Source of the DNA: Patagioenas fasciata
Lineage: Eukaryota > Chordata > Aves > Columbiformes > Columbidae
NCBI RefSeq assembly: GCF_037038585.1
Contig: NC_092520.1
Location: 13,957,001 to 14,021,000, forward strand
DNA length: 64,000 bases
Reading direction: 5' to 3'
In this document: in pieces, positions 13,801-28,500 of the stretch
How positions within the stretch are numbered: the first letter of the stretch is position 1
Layout of the letters: every line of letters starts with the position of its first letter
Translations under genes and position numbers: made by a program
Notes under the pieces: model-generated
Databases searched by the model: none
The model's input: the letters and a program-made list of their open reading frames with translations, nothing else
Told to the model about the DNA's origin: nothing

Positions 13801-16800
13801 AAGCGGAAGAAAGTGATTGTGCTGGAAAGGGCCTGCGGGTAATTTCACAATAAAATAAGCCAGGAAAAAAGGCCAGAGTGATTCACAGTTTCATGTTCAG
13901 AGGTGGCATGTTTCAGAGCAGTGTAGTTATATTTCTTCTTTCTATCACTGTGGCATAACCTCAGCCAGCACATTGTGTTCAGTCTGGAACACATAACTGC
14001 CAGATAGATCCTGATGAACTGGGGCTTGTTCTTAGATGAAAAACAAAAATCATTAGAGAACTGAAAGGATTTTTCTCAAAATGTTAAAGGAGCCAGATAT
14101 TTCAGCTAGCAAGTGGAGATTTTGCCTGACTGCAAATTGGTAAACATAAATCTGAAGGATTGACAGCAATTGTTAGAGGCAACTAAAGTGAATAGTAGAT
14201 AGGTAGGTCAAGAGCTAGAAGAAAGCCAAATTAGATATATAAACCAGAACATGGTAAGGCACTGAGGTCTAATTCTATGTAATTACTCATACCTGCAAGT
14301 CTTACTGAATTCAATTTAATTTTTGTTATCTAAACACCTTCATGGTTCCTCAGCAAGGCTTGCCAAGCCAAACAACAGTTGATGCATTTGCAGTGTTTTG
14401 TGACTTGTACTTACCCAGAGCTGTAGCATGGGTTGGTTGACATGTTGGAGTCTGTGAAGACTGGCAGCATGCTCTCACAGATCAACCTAGGAACAGTTTT
14501 TGGCAGTATAGAAGATGAAAAACAGCAGAACAGGTGGTAGGATCAGTGATCAGCAGCTTGTTTGTTGTCAATGATGACTCTACCTTTTGCTGACGAGGTG
14601 TCATGATGTTCCTGGTTTGGTAAGATGAAATGCAGCCCTTTTCTCAACTGCAAGTTGAATATGACCCTCTGTGATAGCTGATCATGACTGATGTGGATTA
14701 TCTCTGAGAATGGATTCCTCATGCCAAGTCTGAATCTGTGTTTGATTGCTTAGCCATGACCATGAATCAATCTGGACCCAATGCTCTTGAGAAGGATCTT
14801 GTGTCAAAAAATAACTTTATGTTAAGTCCAGCATATAGCAAATGACCCTAAAGAAATAGTTTTGGAACTGAAGGTGTCAGGAAGGGTTGCAATGTTGAAG
14901 AGCTGAGTTAATAGAGGGTGGCTGTTAATTTAACACCCACAGGCATTTTGCCTAAGGTTTCCCAAAAAGTCCGTGTTGAATCTTGCATTCCAGTGGCACA
15001 AACAGGATATGGTTTGCCCTTTTAGACACTGCTCGTTACAATAACTGTTAGGTTTTGGAGCACTGACACATTACAGACATGAAATATCTGTTGGCAGCGG
15101 AAGACCACTAAGCAGAATAATTTCTGACACTGATTTAGTTCACTGAAAATGTTACAGCAGTTTTCAACTACACTGGCTGTTAAAGGGGTATGTTGGTAAG
15201 AAAACAATGGAACTTGGATACTGACTGTTAGTATCTACTAAGAGGATCAGACACGATCCTTTATTCTCAGAAAAGATGACTGGCAGGTCTTTCTAGGTTC
15301 TAATTTCTACACTTATTGATTTCGTGTCATTTATTTATAGTCTGATAATAGCCAGTCAGGGACTACTCTGCTTTCCAACAGTAGCTCAGAAGAAAATCAG
15401 AAGCAACTGGGATGACACAAGCATCCAATTATCATCTCCTCTTTTCCTTTCTGTTGGGTTTCTTGCTGCCTTGTCTTCTGGGTGGTGTTGACTGGTTTTG
15501 CCTCTCTTTAGCGAACATTTTAGAAATACGCCATGGAGTTCTTCCTCTGTTTTCAACACAGACTTTGGTCCTGCCTGCTGCATCCCACCTGCTGTCAAAT
15601 GTTGTATTTCTTTGCTGTTAGAGAGGAAGTTTCTAGGGCTAGAAGTTTGAGGACACTATGGTGCCTTTCCCTGGGTGTCTTGTTCTGGCTTATTCTTCCA
15701 AATGCTTTTCTTCTGCTATTTTTCCCACTGTCCAGTGTGATATTACACTATAAATGGTGGAAAGGGAGGACACATATATCAAGTTGTTAGTATAAATTAA
15801 ACCATGGGCTGGTATCTAGGAAGAAACCATACTGGAAAGGTTTGTTTACAGTAATTTCTAGTGTGGTTGTGTATGATGAAACAAACAGAAACTGTGACAT
15901 GGACACTTTGAGTAACTCCAGGTAACATTTCTTATACCTTTTCTTTCTCCACTGTTATGTTTTGTCCTTAGGCTTTAGCAGGATATTTATAGCACTCACA
16001 ATGCCAAGGTTTATTCATGTTGCTTTTGCATGCATAGGCTTTTCAAATAACTTTATACCAGAAAGCTAAATATAAACATACTCTGGAGTGTGTTCTATGT
16101 TAAAAGGGAAAATAACCATTTGTTATTTCATTACAGAATCATGTGATGCAGGGGTGAGCAGAGGTGAGACTACAGTGAAATACAGAATACCCTTTCCAGA
16201 AAGAATATAGGCTTAAAATGTATGTATATAAACCTTATGTTGTCCTGTGGGGTAATATATTTTGGTTGCTGAAGACTATAGATAATTTGCACAGTGTAAC
16301 ATATATGTTACTCCAATAGATCAGTCAAATACATATTTATAGACAGATACCTTTCTCATGGTGCTGTTTATGCTACCAGTGTTGTGGAGAAAAAAGTGCA
16401 ACAACCGCTGCTACAGACACTTAAAAAATTGAGGTCAGTGGTGTTCTGAAGTTATTTGGCTTTTTATTGATGAATGAAACAGTAACAGATCCCCTCTCTT
16501 TCACCAAAACCGAGCTACTTTACTGTAGTCCTTCACCTTTTTCTTTGTATTAACTGCACAAGCTTAAAGCAAACAAGTATTTCTCGGACTCAGACCCACA
16601 TAGATCCTGTTTGTCTTATGAAGCCCGTTGGGTCCTTATATAGGGGACTCATCTCTCCTCACCGCAGGAGAGTCAGTGGGGAGCTGAGCCTAGCAGAGCT
16701 CACTGCACATGCGGGCTCAGGTGTTTATTCTGCAGATTCTCTAGACAGCGCTGGAAATGATATTGCAAGTGAAAAATCCCTTCTTCTGCACAGGTAAAAT

Positions 16801-19800
16801 ATAAAGACAGGGTAGAAAAATTGCTGCTCGGTTGGGTGATTTACTGTATCATTTGCACAGGAACAGGCAACAAACCATCATGCACCGAAGTTTCAGACAA
16901 ACAGATCACAGTAAATTGTTCTTTATAAGGATGGGACTAATATTCCCTCTGTGTTGGATTTATACAGCAGTAACTGAAACTTTATTCAAGGAAATACTGA
17001 TGAAAAAGGAGGACAAAGAATTAATTATTGCAGACTACCAGCTAAAGCATTAATGATCCAGCCCTCTCCAGGAAATGGAGTGGTTTCGCACAGGGATGAT
17101 GGAAATGCTCATGCTCTGTAGAGCCTTTCTCAGGGCTTTCCCAGGCTCAGCCACATGTACTGCATTCTGCAAAGAAAAGCTGTGACTAAAACCATGCCTG
17201 CTCCCTACCATACTTCTGCCCTGTTCTTCCTTTCCAGCCCACTGCTGGAGAAACCTGGCCAGCCCCTGCTTTCTTAGGAGATCATGGATTTTGTGCATAA
17301 TCCCTGACTAGGTGTCTCTCCAGATGACTCTTCCTGGAAGTCACCGCTCCCATAGACACTGCCTCAGCTCAGTAGAAGCTGTTGAGCTTTGGCTACTGGA
17401 GGCGTCCAGGCAGTCAGCCTCAGCACCTGCATTTGGGTCCAGACAGCAGCCCGGCCAATATACGGTGGTTCTGTGATCCTTTGCAACTTTGTTTCTATTC
17501 CGGCTATTATATTGAGAATCTGGCTTTGGGCCTATAGGGAACATTCTGTGTACACATGGTAAAAAAAAAATACTATTATTCTAATAAATATCATAACTAA
17601 ATACTCAAATTCAACAAACATATTCTCAGTCCAATCACAGTCATAAAGGCATTTATGGTCTGTGATAATAAAGAAAAAGCCTCACACACTTAAAATCTTT
17701 GTTAGAAAAACCCTCTTACTGATATCTGTCCCTTTTCTCTGGTGTCAGGCTCACCCTTCCAGGGTCCACGGCTCACAGGATTAATAGCTTGTGGTTTCCT
17801 CAAGCAGGATGGGGAGGGTGTGTGTTTATAATAACTCATCAGAGTCCTGGTGAATACCTCAGGAGACATTTGATGTTCATAGCAGTGGTCCCTTCTTCCT
17901 CTTAAGTACTGAGGTTCACTCAGTCTTGTTTTCATGAATTTTCAGTATTTCATAGGTACATGATCTCCTGTGCCTTTATTGGTTCACAGATTGTGTTGTA
18001 ACAGTCATTAATGCAAAAGATATATAAAAACCTCCTTGCAAAGTAAGGGATTGTCTCTCTTTACAGGCACCCACTTACACACAAGTAATTGTGTGCCATG
18101 TGCTGGGCAGAACTTGTATACAAACTAAACCTGCATGAGTAATGCTCTTGGACCTGACCTCTCAGAGGTGTTGTATCTGTTAGATATCTTTCTAATAAAT
18201 TTCAAACAGACACTATTGAAACCTCATTCATGAAATTTAGTATTCTAGTAGGAAGCATAAAACACAAAATCAGGGCTTAGCTAGATCCATCTCACATTAA
18301 TATGGAACTGGTTTGAGAGACTTTGGAGGTAAAGACAGCTTTGCTGAGAAGACTTGGCTTCAGACTTGTCAGTTAATGCCCAGGCAACAAGTCCAAGCCT
18401 TTGCACTCACTTGGAAGTCAGAGAAAAAATTACACTGGATGTTTGTACCTAGTGGCCTTTGACTGTAGCCGCATCATTGCATAAAAATACATGTTAATTC
18501 TATTGTGCTGCAATCCAAGTATATCCTGAACAATTTGAAGTGTCTGTGAAATAGACATTTTATTTGAGCTTCTACTGCACAAGTGCTTTGACTTGAGAGA
18601 CGAGGATTTATTACAGCTTGGGGTAATGATCCGTCTGTTATGGATCACAGTCAATCATTATAATTTTGAAGTGAAAAATGAAGTGCAATTGAAAAGATTT
18701 GTTTTTCCTACCAACTCATTTGTACCTCTTCTATTCAGATTACAGAATTTCAATAGTGGGCTGGGAAATACGTTCTTGCAGATACAGTGTCACACTGAAA
18801 TAGTGTCCTCTTGATAAGGTTTATTTACTCACTATTTAATGGTGGGTTTTTTTTAAAATCACAAGTAGAGCAGTGACTGTCTTCTGCAATGTCATGGACA
18901 CAGCTGAACTTCACAGGGACTTCCATGTAAGATGATCCCTTAGGGATGATAAATCATCTTCCATATCAAAACCTAGCTGTGGGAAGCATTGACACATGAA
19001 AACATGTGTAAGGTGCAAAACTTTGACAAAAGCTAAAGGACACTTTAAAAAGAAGGAAATGAAGTAGGAGAGGAAATATAAATTCATTTTTCTTTATGTG
19101 GAAAACAAGAGGAGTGTGGTGTCCTAGTGTGGTTGCTGTGCCTCCCACTAGTGGCTGTCATGGGCTCTTTTACAGGATTTCCCAATTTGAGCATTGGGCT
19201 ACTGTTGAGACCTGGTTCCAGTTGGAGACACATCAGTTTAGGGACTTCAATATGTTTCTGCAGTGTCTAAGGAACTCCTCTGAGGCTGGTGGATAAGACA
19301 CAGGCCCTGTAGGACACTCCACCTTGAATGTCAGCTGGAGACCATGAGTGATACCCCAAAGTCTTCAAGAAGGCAGGAGGCACAAAACAATGTTCCTGCA
19401 GAGCCAACTGCCTCCATCCTGCACTGTCTGTGCTGCTCCAGGGAGGTGATTGCCCACCATGGTGACACAGGTGGGCAAGAATTGTCCAGAGATGGACCTT
19501 TAGCAGACCAGAGGTGATGGCTGAAGGGAAATACAACAGTTGTGCCAGTACATCCCTTCTGCATCTTCTCCTGGCTGTATTTCACACACGCCTCTCAGCT
19601 TGCCAAACAGCAAGGAAACATTAAAAGGACGTTAGTGTATTTGAAAATATAGCTTCTGATGTAAAAAGATTTTAATAAACATCATTTATTAACTGGTAGG
19701 CTAGACACTGAGAGAATAATCAATATAGATCCATTGATTTCCATGGTTTAACAGTAGCTAGTATGTCTTGGAAATGATTTATAAAGTTATTTTTTAAAAA

Positions 19801-20421
19801 TATATACATTTTTTTGTTTTGTTTCTTTTGATATTTATAAGAGTCTTTTCAGCAGAGGAGAAATTGATTTAATAAATGACTACCCACAAAGTACTGTCAA
19901 ATACACAATGTAAAAAACTGCAGGAAATAGAGGACATTCTTCTTTCACCTATAGTAATTTTAGGAGTTGCATGTAACTATAACAGGCACTAGATTTTCAG
20001 GGAGAAATGAGATTTTCATTTTCATGGTGCCTCTTCAATTTCTAGAGCTAAGCTTTTAATATTTTTTCCCAGTATTTGTTTTAAATATAGAGCATTTAAT
20101 GACAGTTTGAAAAATAGTATTTGCTTTTATATGATTTATTTATTTGTGAATTATTTGATTGGTTACACACAAAAAGACAGTGTATATTTTTATTACCCAT
20201 ATTAAGTTTGCTCAGAGGCTATTAAACAAATCATAAAATACACAATAAATCTTACATGACTGCAGTAATTCACAAAGCCATTGAGATTTTCCCAGAACTA
20301 CAAGGGTATGGGGAAAACCAGACAGTCTTGAGCCAACTCAATAAACAGGGTGTTCAAAATGATGGAGGTTTAAATTCAGAGACAAGATACTACGATAACT
20401 TGGTAAGTGTGCTTAAAATAC
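10881..20421. other. Long non-coding stretch, nothing recognised
   Basis: About 9.5 kb of AT-rich sequence without an identifiable gene or transposon. A short TA/CA-rich simple tract sits at about 13382-13417. Open frames such as 15412-15621 and 15533-15790 overlap in different phases and look like chance frames. Around 19100-19580 the sequence becomes richer in G and C without any recognised content. Confidence 0.45.
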
Positions 20422-20788
20422 CTAGCCTGAAGAAAAGGATGCTGAGGGGAGATCTTATGACTATCTACAACTACCTGAAAGGAGGTTGTAGCATGGAGGG
20501 TGTTGGTCTCTTCTCCCAAGTAGCAAGTGATAGGACAAGAGGAAATGGCCTCAGGTTGCACCAGGGGAGGTTTAGATTGGACATCATTAGGAAAAAATTA
20601 TTCCCAGAAAGCATTGTCAGGCATTGGAACAGGCTGCCCAGGGCAGTGGTGGAGTCACCATCCCTGAAGGTGTTTAAAAGGTGTTTAGACAAGGTTCTTA
20701 GGGACATGGTTCAGTGCTAGAGTTAGGTTATGGTTGGACTTGATGATCCTGAGGGTCTCTTCTAACTGAAATGATTCTATGATTCTAC
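20422..20788 (+). mobile_element. Older CR1 LINE 3' end
   Basis: Plus-strand CR1 copy covering the ORF2 C-terminus, 3' UTR and tail. The frame reads a recognisable string ([20 protein letters not shown] ... [20 protein letters not shown]) homologous to the intact ORF2 end. The tail at about 20771-20788 is ATTCTATG-type, unlike the young copies. A 154-residue open frame from 20256 joins unrelated upstream sequence to this CR1 segment and is not a gene. It differs from the young subfamily across its whole length, so it belongs to another, older CR1 group. Confidence 0.92.
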
Positions 20789-23700
20789 TTTATTTCAGTA
20801 CTTTTTTATACGTCTGGTTTCCACCAGCTCTAACACTAGTTAGTACTGTTGATGAGATTGCACTGACATGGAGAGAAGCAGAGATGAATCCAAGTACTTT
20901 TACTGGTAGAGTCTTCTCCCATTTTGTAGGAGAAAATATTCTATTTTAAACTGAACTTCTGCAGTTGATCCAGTACAAAAGTCAAACTTGAGATCCATGC
21001 TCTTGGGCTGTGATTCCCCACATCTGCTTCCATGACTGAACACTTGCAGTTGACATTAACTCCCGTGGAATCTACTGGTCTGCAGTATTTCTAACAGTTA
21101 TTTCTTGTCATTCAGCATATCCCCCAGGGCTGACTGTCAATGTTGTCATTTTAGTTTCAGAACATCCTGGAGTGTTTTTCCTTGTGCAGAACTTCATTTG
21201 ATCTTACAACCTGCCCATTTGCTATCGTTAGGAAAGATAAAAACATCTACACACCAAGCTCCCATACCAGTCTTTGTGCTGTGTAAGCAATCTCTGCTCT
21301 TCCATTGTGGAAGGAAAGGAAGTGTCTTCCCATGAAAACCTGGGTTACCACCTATGCTGAGATGGCTACTGCTTCAGTAGTTGCACTGCTGTAGAAGTGC
21401 TTTTGGTTCCTTCATTCTCAGCCCTGAGCCCTTCTGAAGTCTTCTTCCATGCTGAAATGTATTTCACTGTCTTTCATGATAGGTACACACTGAGGAGTTA
21501 AAATGGCTTTGTTATAATAGAAAGTCATAGTACAAGTAGTCATCACCAAGCAATTAGACATAATATTTCTCCTGAAAGTCTGAATTCTCGGAACTACAAT
21601 CCCGATAATCTGACCTCCTTAGGAGCTGGGTAAAATCAACAGAAGGATGTAGAGAAACCAACTTTGAGATAAACATTTCTTCTCTTACTGCATTTTTACT
21701 CAACACAGCGGGTCGAACAACAGTTATAGGCCAGGGCTTTGTTGAGATACTGCAGATAGATGGCAGAAGACTGGGTAACTTGAAGAGTATAAATGTTTCT
21801 GTTTTTCTTGTTTTAGGTGCACAAAACTGTCCACAACCTTGAGGGAATGGCTGTGGTTAGTATATCCATCATAGCTTAGAGCCTCCAAAACATCAAGCTC
21901 AAGACAACAAGAAAGCAACAACCCAGCAAGCCTCACAATTGATAGATTGTGTAATTATCTCAGTCCTAGGATGAATAAAAACCACAACTGTTCCCAGGAG
22001 ATACTTTGTAGAAGCCAAGCTGACAAAGGTTTAGTCAAGTATGGCGACACTAGCAAAGATTTGATAAGATCAGTGTGTTAGAAAAAAAGGCACAACAAAA
22101 CCCTAACAACTACAAAGCCGCTCTGCTACGTCCTTAGATACACTCTGCATTTGACAGGTACTGAGCCACAGAACAAGATAGAAGTCTTTATGAACTGCCA
22201 CCACTGGTAACTCATCAAATGAGAAGAAAAATGGCTGGTGCCTTTGACAGTTGTTTCTCACAAGTCTCCAGCAGCTGGGCTAGACTGATTACATTCATGC
22301 CTCAAACATAAAAAATGAGATGCTGGAATGAAATTGTCTAATAGGGAGCAGAGATTATGGTGAATTGATGCCATCCAGGGAAGAGGTTTCTCAATTAATC
22401 AAACAGAAAGTAAAGAGTGGGGTAAAAAATTCAATGCCTACTAACTCTGAGAATGGAAAGTATTAAATATGCAACTGCTGGAGTCACTTTATTAAGGAGG
22501 AGAACATTTCCTCCAAATCCTGACTCAGGTTGTGTGCATCGAACCTGAAAATAATGTTTAGAGACAGATTATTCTTTTTAATTTTCTCCTTTGCAAACAG
22601 TGACAAAAATGAGGGCGATAGGAAATAATTTGTCTCAACACGCTGTCAAAGGTGTTTTCTTTAGGGACTATGATACATTCTTACAACTGCACTAACACTG
22701 CTCTAATTTATACCAGGATTAGGACAGCTAAATTTTGGAAACTTTGGAAATGTTGATAGTTTTATGAAGGCCATTTTTTTATTAACCATTTTATGTGCCA
22801 AGGGGAGAGAGAGGAGAGATATGCTACCCACAGTTTCTTTCTAACACTTCTCTGTTTTAAATGAAACGGGCCATGTACTGGACCTACAGAACCCAGAGGA
22901 TCGAGCATAACATTAAACTGATTCTCCCAAGAAAAAGGGAAAATGCAGTGTCTGAAGAGGCTTCCAAAATTTCTGACTGTTTCTAGAGATGTGATTCCTT
23001 GTATCAGGACATATAAATGGCAATTAAAACTCCTTCCTCCCCACCTTCTGGAAGAAGAATCTGTGCATGGGATTTCACACTCATCTGGACCAAGAAGAGT
23101 TTGTAAAAAGATCTCCAAAGAAGATAAAATTGCAGGAAGTCTCTAAAGGATACAAAAAGGTATGGAGATTTTAGGCTAGGAAATTAGTGAGTGGTTTTCA
23201 TAATGAATTCTGCAGCGAGGGAGAATTCTTCCCTGCAGAACACGGTGAAAAGACCCTTTCAAACTTTCTGCATCTCGAAGGAAAAAGACAAGAGGAGGAA
23301 GAGACATTATTAGTGTGATGACATCAGAGAGGATGCAAGCACTAATGGCTCAAGTACTGTACCACAGCAGTACAGAATTGCTTTGGTCTCATGATGGTAA
23401 AATCATCTGTTGGAAGACTGTAGCATGGTGGAATGAAGTATATTTTGGTTTGTTACGACTGAAGGTTGATACTGTTTTCTGTGTTCTGGGGGTGTAGTGG
23501 CAGAGTTAAAGTCAAGCTTTACTTTAGACTTTTGTTGACTTGGGCCCTATACAGTTGACAGAGCTGTACATCTGTCCCTGGTCATTCAGACAAAACAAAA
23601 AAGGACCATCTAAGAGGTGCTGTTTTTATTACATTCTGGCATTGAACTGCTGCTGGGAGCTGCCCTAACCTCAGCAGCTGTATGTGCACCTAACCTTGTC

Positions 23701-24931
23701 TTTGACCTCTCTTTGCCTGCTAGAGAGCTCTTCACTGATTCCTAAAGAATTGGAATCATAGCAGTCTCCCCTGGTGTAGGACCTCTAAAGAGAGGTGAAG
23801 CACAGGTGAAGAGTGACAATTAGTCAAGGTCTTTTGCCAGAGGGGAACTGGCTTATTTCAGATGTCATTTGTCACAGTATAGAAATATCTGTAGAATGAG
23901 CTGGGGATTAAAATAATGCAAAACATCTTTCTGTTGCCCTGTCCCTTTTCTCCACATATATATATGCAGAGCAGTCACAGCTGGTCTGTCAAGGGCAGGG
24001 TTTATTGGTGTAACCCTAATTTGGACAGTTTGCTATCTAACTTACAGCAGGGTCCTCAGTAACTCAGCAGAGGTAAGTGAGGAAGCATTGCTGAACATGT
24101 GGCTCTATGCAGTACATAAGGTGATGCTGAGGCAATAATACCCCTAAGTATCCCCTTCTTCTTCTCAGTAAATCACTGAATGTACTGATTTATGTTCATT
24201 TGGCCCTCACCTATGAAGCTCTACTAAATAATCCTAATAGATATGTTATAACTACAAATATAATCTTTTTATTGCAAAGTGAAATAAGCTGTTTTGATAT
24301 ATCTGTACTGTTATATCTGTTTCCATGTTAAGGGTATGGAAGATGGTGCTTTTCATTTCTGTACTGAAATAGCTGAAGCAATCAGACTTTCCAGTGTGGG
24401 CAAGTTCTGACAGCACAGAACTTCCTTTTGTCAGTACTCAATGGCTATTTGTGGTTGCCAGGATGATTCAGTCTCTGAAGGTTACAATGTCCATACAATT
24501 GGGGAAAAAAAAAAAAAAACAAACAACAGACCAGATCAATGCATCTAAAGCTATAATGTCCATCTGTATATCTATTAACACTTTTACGGCCGGGGATCAG
24601 CCAGAAAGTCCCAGGTGAAGATGGTATGTTTGGACTAGGATTTAGTTTACATGGACGTGAAACTGAGTCTCTGTGATAAGCCATCCTGTGGGCTCAGCAC
24701 TGCAAGTGAGTTACATGGATTCTCATTAATTACCTGGGGGTAAATGATGCTTTTAAATGTCTGTCCTTCAAGGTACAGACTGGTGGTTGCTGCTGAGGTG
24801 TCACAGGAGATGCCACGGAAGATTCGTTCCAGGTTCCTGCCTTGTTCATCTGTCTGTAGCCTTAACTATTGATTTACCGGAGTTAAAGCAGGGCTGCTAA
24901 GAAAAGTGACCTAGTAAAACACACAACAGAT
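20789..24931. other. Non-coding stretch, poly-A run only
   Basis: No gene or transposon recognised. An A-run of about 15 bases occurs at 24505-24519, followed by an A/C-rich stretch. The 118-residue minus-strand frame at 22762-23118 shows no known domain. Confidence 0.45.
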
Positions 24932-24936
24932 GGCTT
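24932..24936 (+). repeat. Target-site duplication, left copy
   Basis: GGCTT, repeated exactly at 25505-25509 on the other side of the solo LTR. Confidence 0.85.
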
Positions 24937-25504
24937 TGTTGTGGCTTAACCCCAGCCAGCAACTAAGCATCACACAGCTGCTCACTCACACCCATGAATG
25001 GGGTGGGGGAGAATCTGAAGAGTAAAAGTGAGAAAGCTTGTGGGTTCAGGTAAAGACAGTTTAATAAGTAAAGTCGCACATGTAAGCAAAGCAAAGGAAT
25101 TCATTCACCATTTCCCATGGGCAGGCAGATGTTCAACCACCTCCAGGAAAGCCGGGCTCCATCACGTGTAACTGTGACTTGGGAAGACAAACCCCATCAC
25201 TCCAAACTGCCCCTCCTTTCCTTTTTCTTCCCCCAGCTTTATATACTGAGCATGATATCATAAGGTATGTAATATCTGGTCAGTTGGGGTCATCTGTCCC
25301 AGCTGTGGCCCCTCCCTACTCCTTGTGCACCCCCAGCCTCCTTGTTGGTGGGGTTGTGTGAGAAGCTGTAAAGGCCCCGAGTCTGTGTAAGCACTGCTCA
25401 GCAATAGCTAAAACATCTCTGTGTGATCAACACCATTTGGATCACCAATCGAAAACATAGCCACTATGAAGAAAATTAACTGTATCCCAGCCAAAACCAG
25501 CACA
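24937..25504 (-). mobile_element. Solo LTR of an avian endogenous retrovirus
   Basis: A 568-bp LTR lying on the minus strand. On the plus strand it begins TGTTGTGGCTTAACCCC and ends AAAACCAGCACA, so it has the TG...CA ends of an LTR. It is flanked by a perfect 5-bp target-site duplication, GGCTT, at 24932-24936 and 25505-25509. On the element strand a TATA box (AGTATATAAAG, about 25237-25250) and an ATTAAA polyadenylation signal (25060-25065) are visible. No retroviral coding sequence adjoins it, so it is a solo LTR left by recombination. A 5-bp duplication fits ERVL-type integration; I infer the class from this and from resemblance to common bird LTRs, and cannot give a formal family name. 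Confidence 0.9.
25237..25250 (-). promoter_or_regulatory. TATA box of the solo LTR
   Basis: The element strand reads CTCAGTATATAAAG, an intact TATA box upstream of the likely U3/R border. The counterpart in the plus-strand LTR at 54029-54596 is altered at the same place. Confidence 0.65.
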
Positions 25505-25509
25505 GGCTT
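25505..25509 (+). repeat. Target-site duplication, right copy
   Basis: GGCTT, matching 24932-24936; it fixes the right boundary of the LTR. Confidence 0.85.
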
Positions 25510-28500
25510 ACACACACACTCTGTGCCGAACAAGTAAAATAAAACAGACTTTTTTGTATAGATAGTTGTGCCTTCTTGCACATCATGCTGCACTTGACAA
25601 AGTGGTGTTTATGGAAGCAGTGCACTGCTGGGATTTTGGAAATCAGCTATGGAGCCATCAACCTGCCAGCTTTTTCCTGGAAATATTTCCTGCTGTATGA
25701 GGTTACTGTAGCCTTGAGTCATACTCTTGGCAAACATCTTTCTTCTGCAGATGACCTTACATCATGAGCAGAGTTTCATCTGAGGGAGTGGGACTCCATC
25801 CCCTTCCTTCAGGGCTGATCCACTGTACCTAATGTGTTCCCAGGAAAGATTTGCCCATCTAGGCTCAGACACCTAGCGGACAACATTCCACAGTCTCCCC
25901 GGCAATCTTGCTCTGTGTCCATCAAGCCTTAAATGATGGCTTGCTTTCTTGAACATGTCTAAGAAGTAAGGCGAACAGTGTCATTCTTAATAACAAACTT
26001 AGGCAAACTTAGGTGTGGATTCTATGGGGACAGAAATTTGTAAATGCAAAGAGGAAAATAATTATTTAATTGGTAGAAATTCAGGCACATAAATAATCAT
26101 ATTTTAAATGTGGGAAACTGAGCTAACCCTCAAAGTCCGGCAGTAATCTGTATTACAACTCTGTATTTGGTTTGCATTTATGTTCCCTTCCTCCACTTTG
26201 TAGTGTATGAAGACCATCTTAGTGAAGTTTTACTTTGGCAATATCAGAAAAGACAAGCTTAGGCTTGTGAAGTTCCTCTAGAGCTTCTGAATGACTCTTT
26301 GGAGCTGTCATAAGAGCTGTTTATATTCCTCCCTCCTAACTGAGAGATCAAGGTCTTAATAGAAAAAAAACCCTCTTCTGGTTAAAAAAGGGTTGGAAAA
26401 AAAAAAAAGAATATTTTAAATAGACAGACAGAAAAGTATTTTCCATCAATATTAATCACGTGTTCTGGAGTCTCAGTCTCTTTCTCCTCACCCAAATTCC
26501 AGTAGTTTTCAAAGAAAACAGAGCCTTCTGAAATGTATATCAGCAAATGTGTATGCACATAAGTATATGTAAGTGTGCAAGTTGCTGCTGATGCCTCTTC
26601 TCATTAAAAAGAGGTGATGTTAGCAGAGTTCTCCTCAGCATTGAAAGGGAAAAGCTATTTTGACCTTAGCTTAGCCATTTTCAGCAACTGCAAACAAAAT
26701 TTCAATATTTCATAGTACTCAATTTGAACTTAGATTGTGGGTGAAGGTAGTGGACAAATCAGACTGTAATGGGTTAGGGAAGACTGGAAAACAAAAATAA
26801 AGATGCGCATTTTATGTGGTGTTTTTCCCCTCTATGTAGCTATTTCCATGTTGAGGACATCTTTTTTTTTGTAACTTTGAGTTATATCTGGAACTTTGCC
26901 AACATTTAAAATTAATACTTGAATAATTTTTAAAATCTTGACATGGTTTAAGACTATTTCAACTTTTCAAAATAAATCTTCAGATAATCAGAGTTTTCAG
27001 ATGAAGCAGAACAACATGCAATTTTTTTCTGGAGGGGGAAAGTGTTATGATCCAGCTTCGCAATTTTCTAAGTGTTTTATGACACACAGTAAATGTAGCT
27101 ATCTCTGACTGACTCATGCAGCAGGTAGAAGTAATATATACCAGGGCATGCATTCATCAGTCAACACTTTTAAACATATAAGAGCTATGGGGTTTTTTTT
27201 CTTTGATTTTTCTGGGCTATTTGTTAGTTACTTTGACTCTGCAGTGAAATTGCATGCATTTGAGAAGTGCTCTATACTAATCTTGGTAGCTTTGGGCAGA
27301 CTCTTTGAAAAGCGTGAATTACCAGAGGAATAAAAAGCAATATAGTGCAGACTTAACCAGCCCTAAGACTGCAGGGTTGGGGATGGAGGATGTCAAAAGG
27401 ATGGGAGAGTCTGAAACTCTCCCAAAGAGTGACTGGTGAAAAGTGCTCTCTACTGAAGAAATGTTTCAGTCGCTGGACTATTTGGGGGAATACTGGAACA
27501 GAGAAATCATCAAGATATCTTGAAGTTTTCTTAGACTTATTTTTGTCTGTCTCCTTGGTAAGATCTGCAGTTGCACTGCAGTTCCTACCAGACTTTCATG
27601 TTGACAAAGAACAAGCAGAAAAGAATAAAGGCTTTTTAATCTCTTTTCTTTTTGATGAAGATGGGTAAAAATTATGCTTCAAATTCTTTCAGTTTTGATC
27701 TTCTGCATTATAATATTTTTTTTTTTTTAATGCTATTGAAATGATTGAAAACCAGCCATAAAATGTGTGTAGGTGATTAATATCTGTTTTACTGGAAGAG
27801 CTGGTAGAAAATCTTTCTTTGTCAAATATTCACCAATCTTATCTTTTTAACTGGGGCTAAGAAAATTATCCTGTACTTAATCTTTGAAGCACGTAAAAAA
27901 ATAAGAAATAGACTAAAAAAATTATGTAAGTAGCCACTGACAACAAAAAACCTGGTGGCCAATATCTGACTTGATTTTTTCAAGGGAAACAGTAGCAAAA
28001 TAAATATTACTTCAATCTTTGTTTCAGCTGCTTTTATACATTATACATGTACATTAAGGAATATATTTTTCTTCTGTTTGCTGATTACATTTTGAAATTG
28101 TTTTTAAAACAGACAATAATTTGAACTTCTTCAGATAATGTTTGAATAGTGAAGTGATATGTAGTTAGGAAAATATGTTATTATGTAATAGTCTTATACC
28201 TAGGAAGTAATTTCATGTCTTGCAAGTGGGCAGATAAAGAAAATTTTTTCAGGGGATGGTTCTTTATTAAATAGAATATTTCTATAATATATAATAATGA
28301 TAGAATTAGCACTGCACTTGTTGGTTAAAACATGGTTAGGAATCTACTCTGGTATTTATCTCATGTTGTTCTGGTCTTGATTGGGTTGCACTGCTCAGAT
28401 TTGCTGGTAAGGTCTTGCTTCTTGCTATGTGATGGTCCAGGTTCTCATTCTGCTTCAGACACTTTCCTGCTGAGACACTGTGGGACACAACAGACTTTTT

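Noticed and set aside
20256..20720. 154-residue plus-strand open frame
   Set aside because: Its second half is CR1 ORF2 C-terminus and its first half unrelated sequence; the frame is an accidental join, not a fusion gene.
21705..21730. GGGTCGAAC resembling a tRNA B box
   Set aside because: No A box at the right distance and no cloverleaf can be folded around it.
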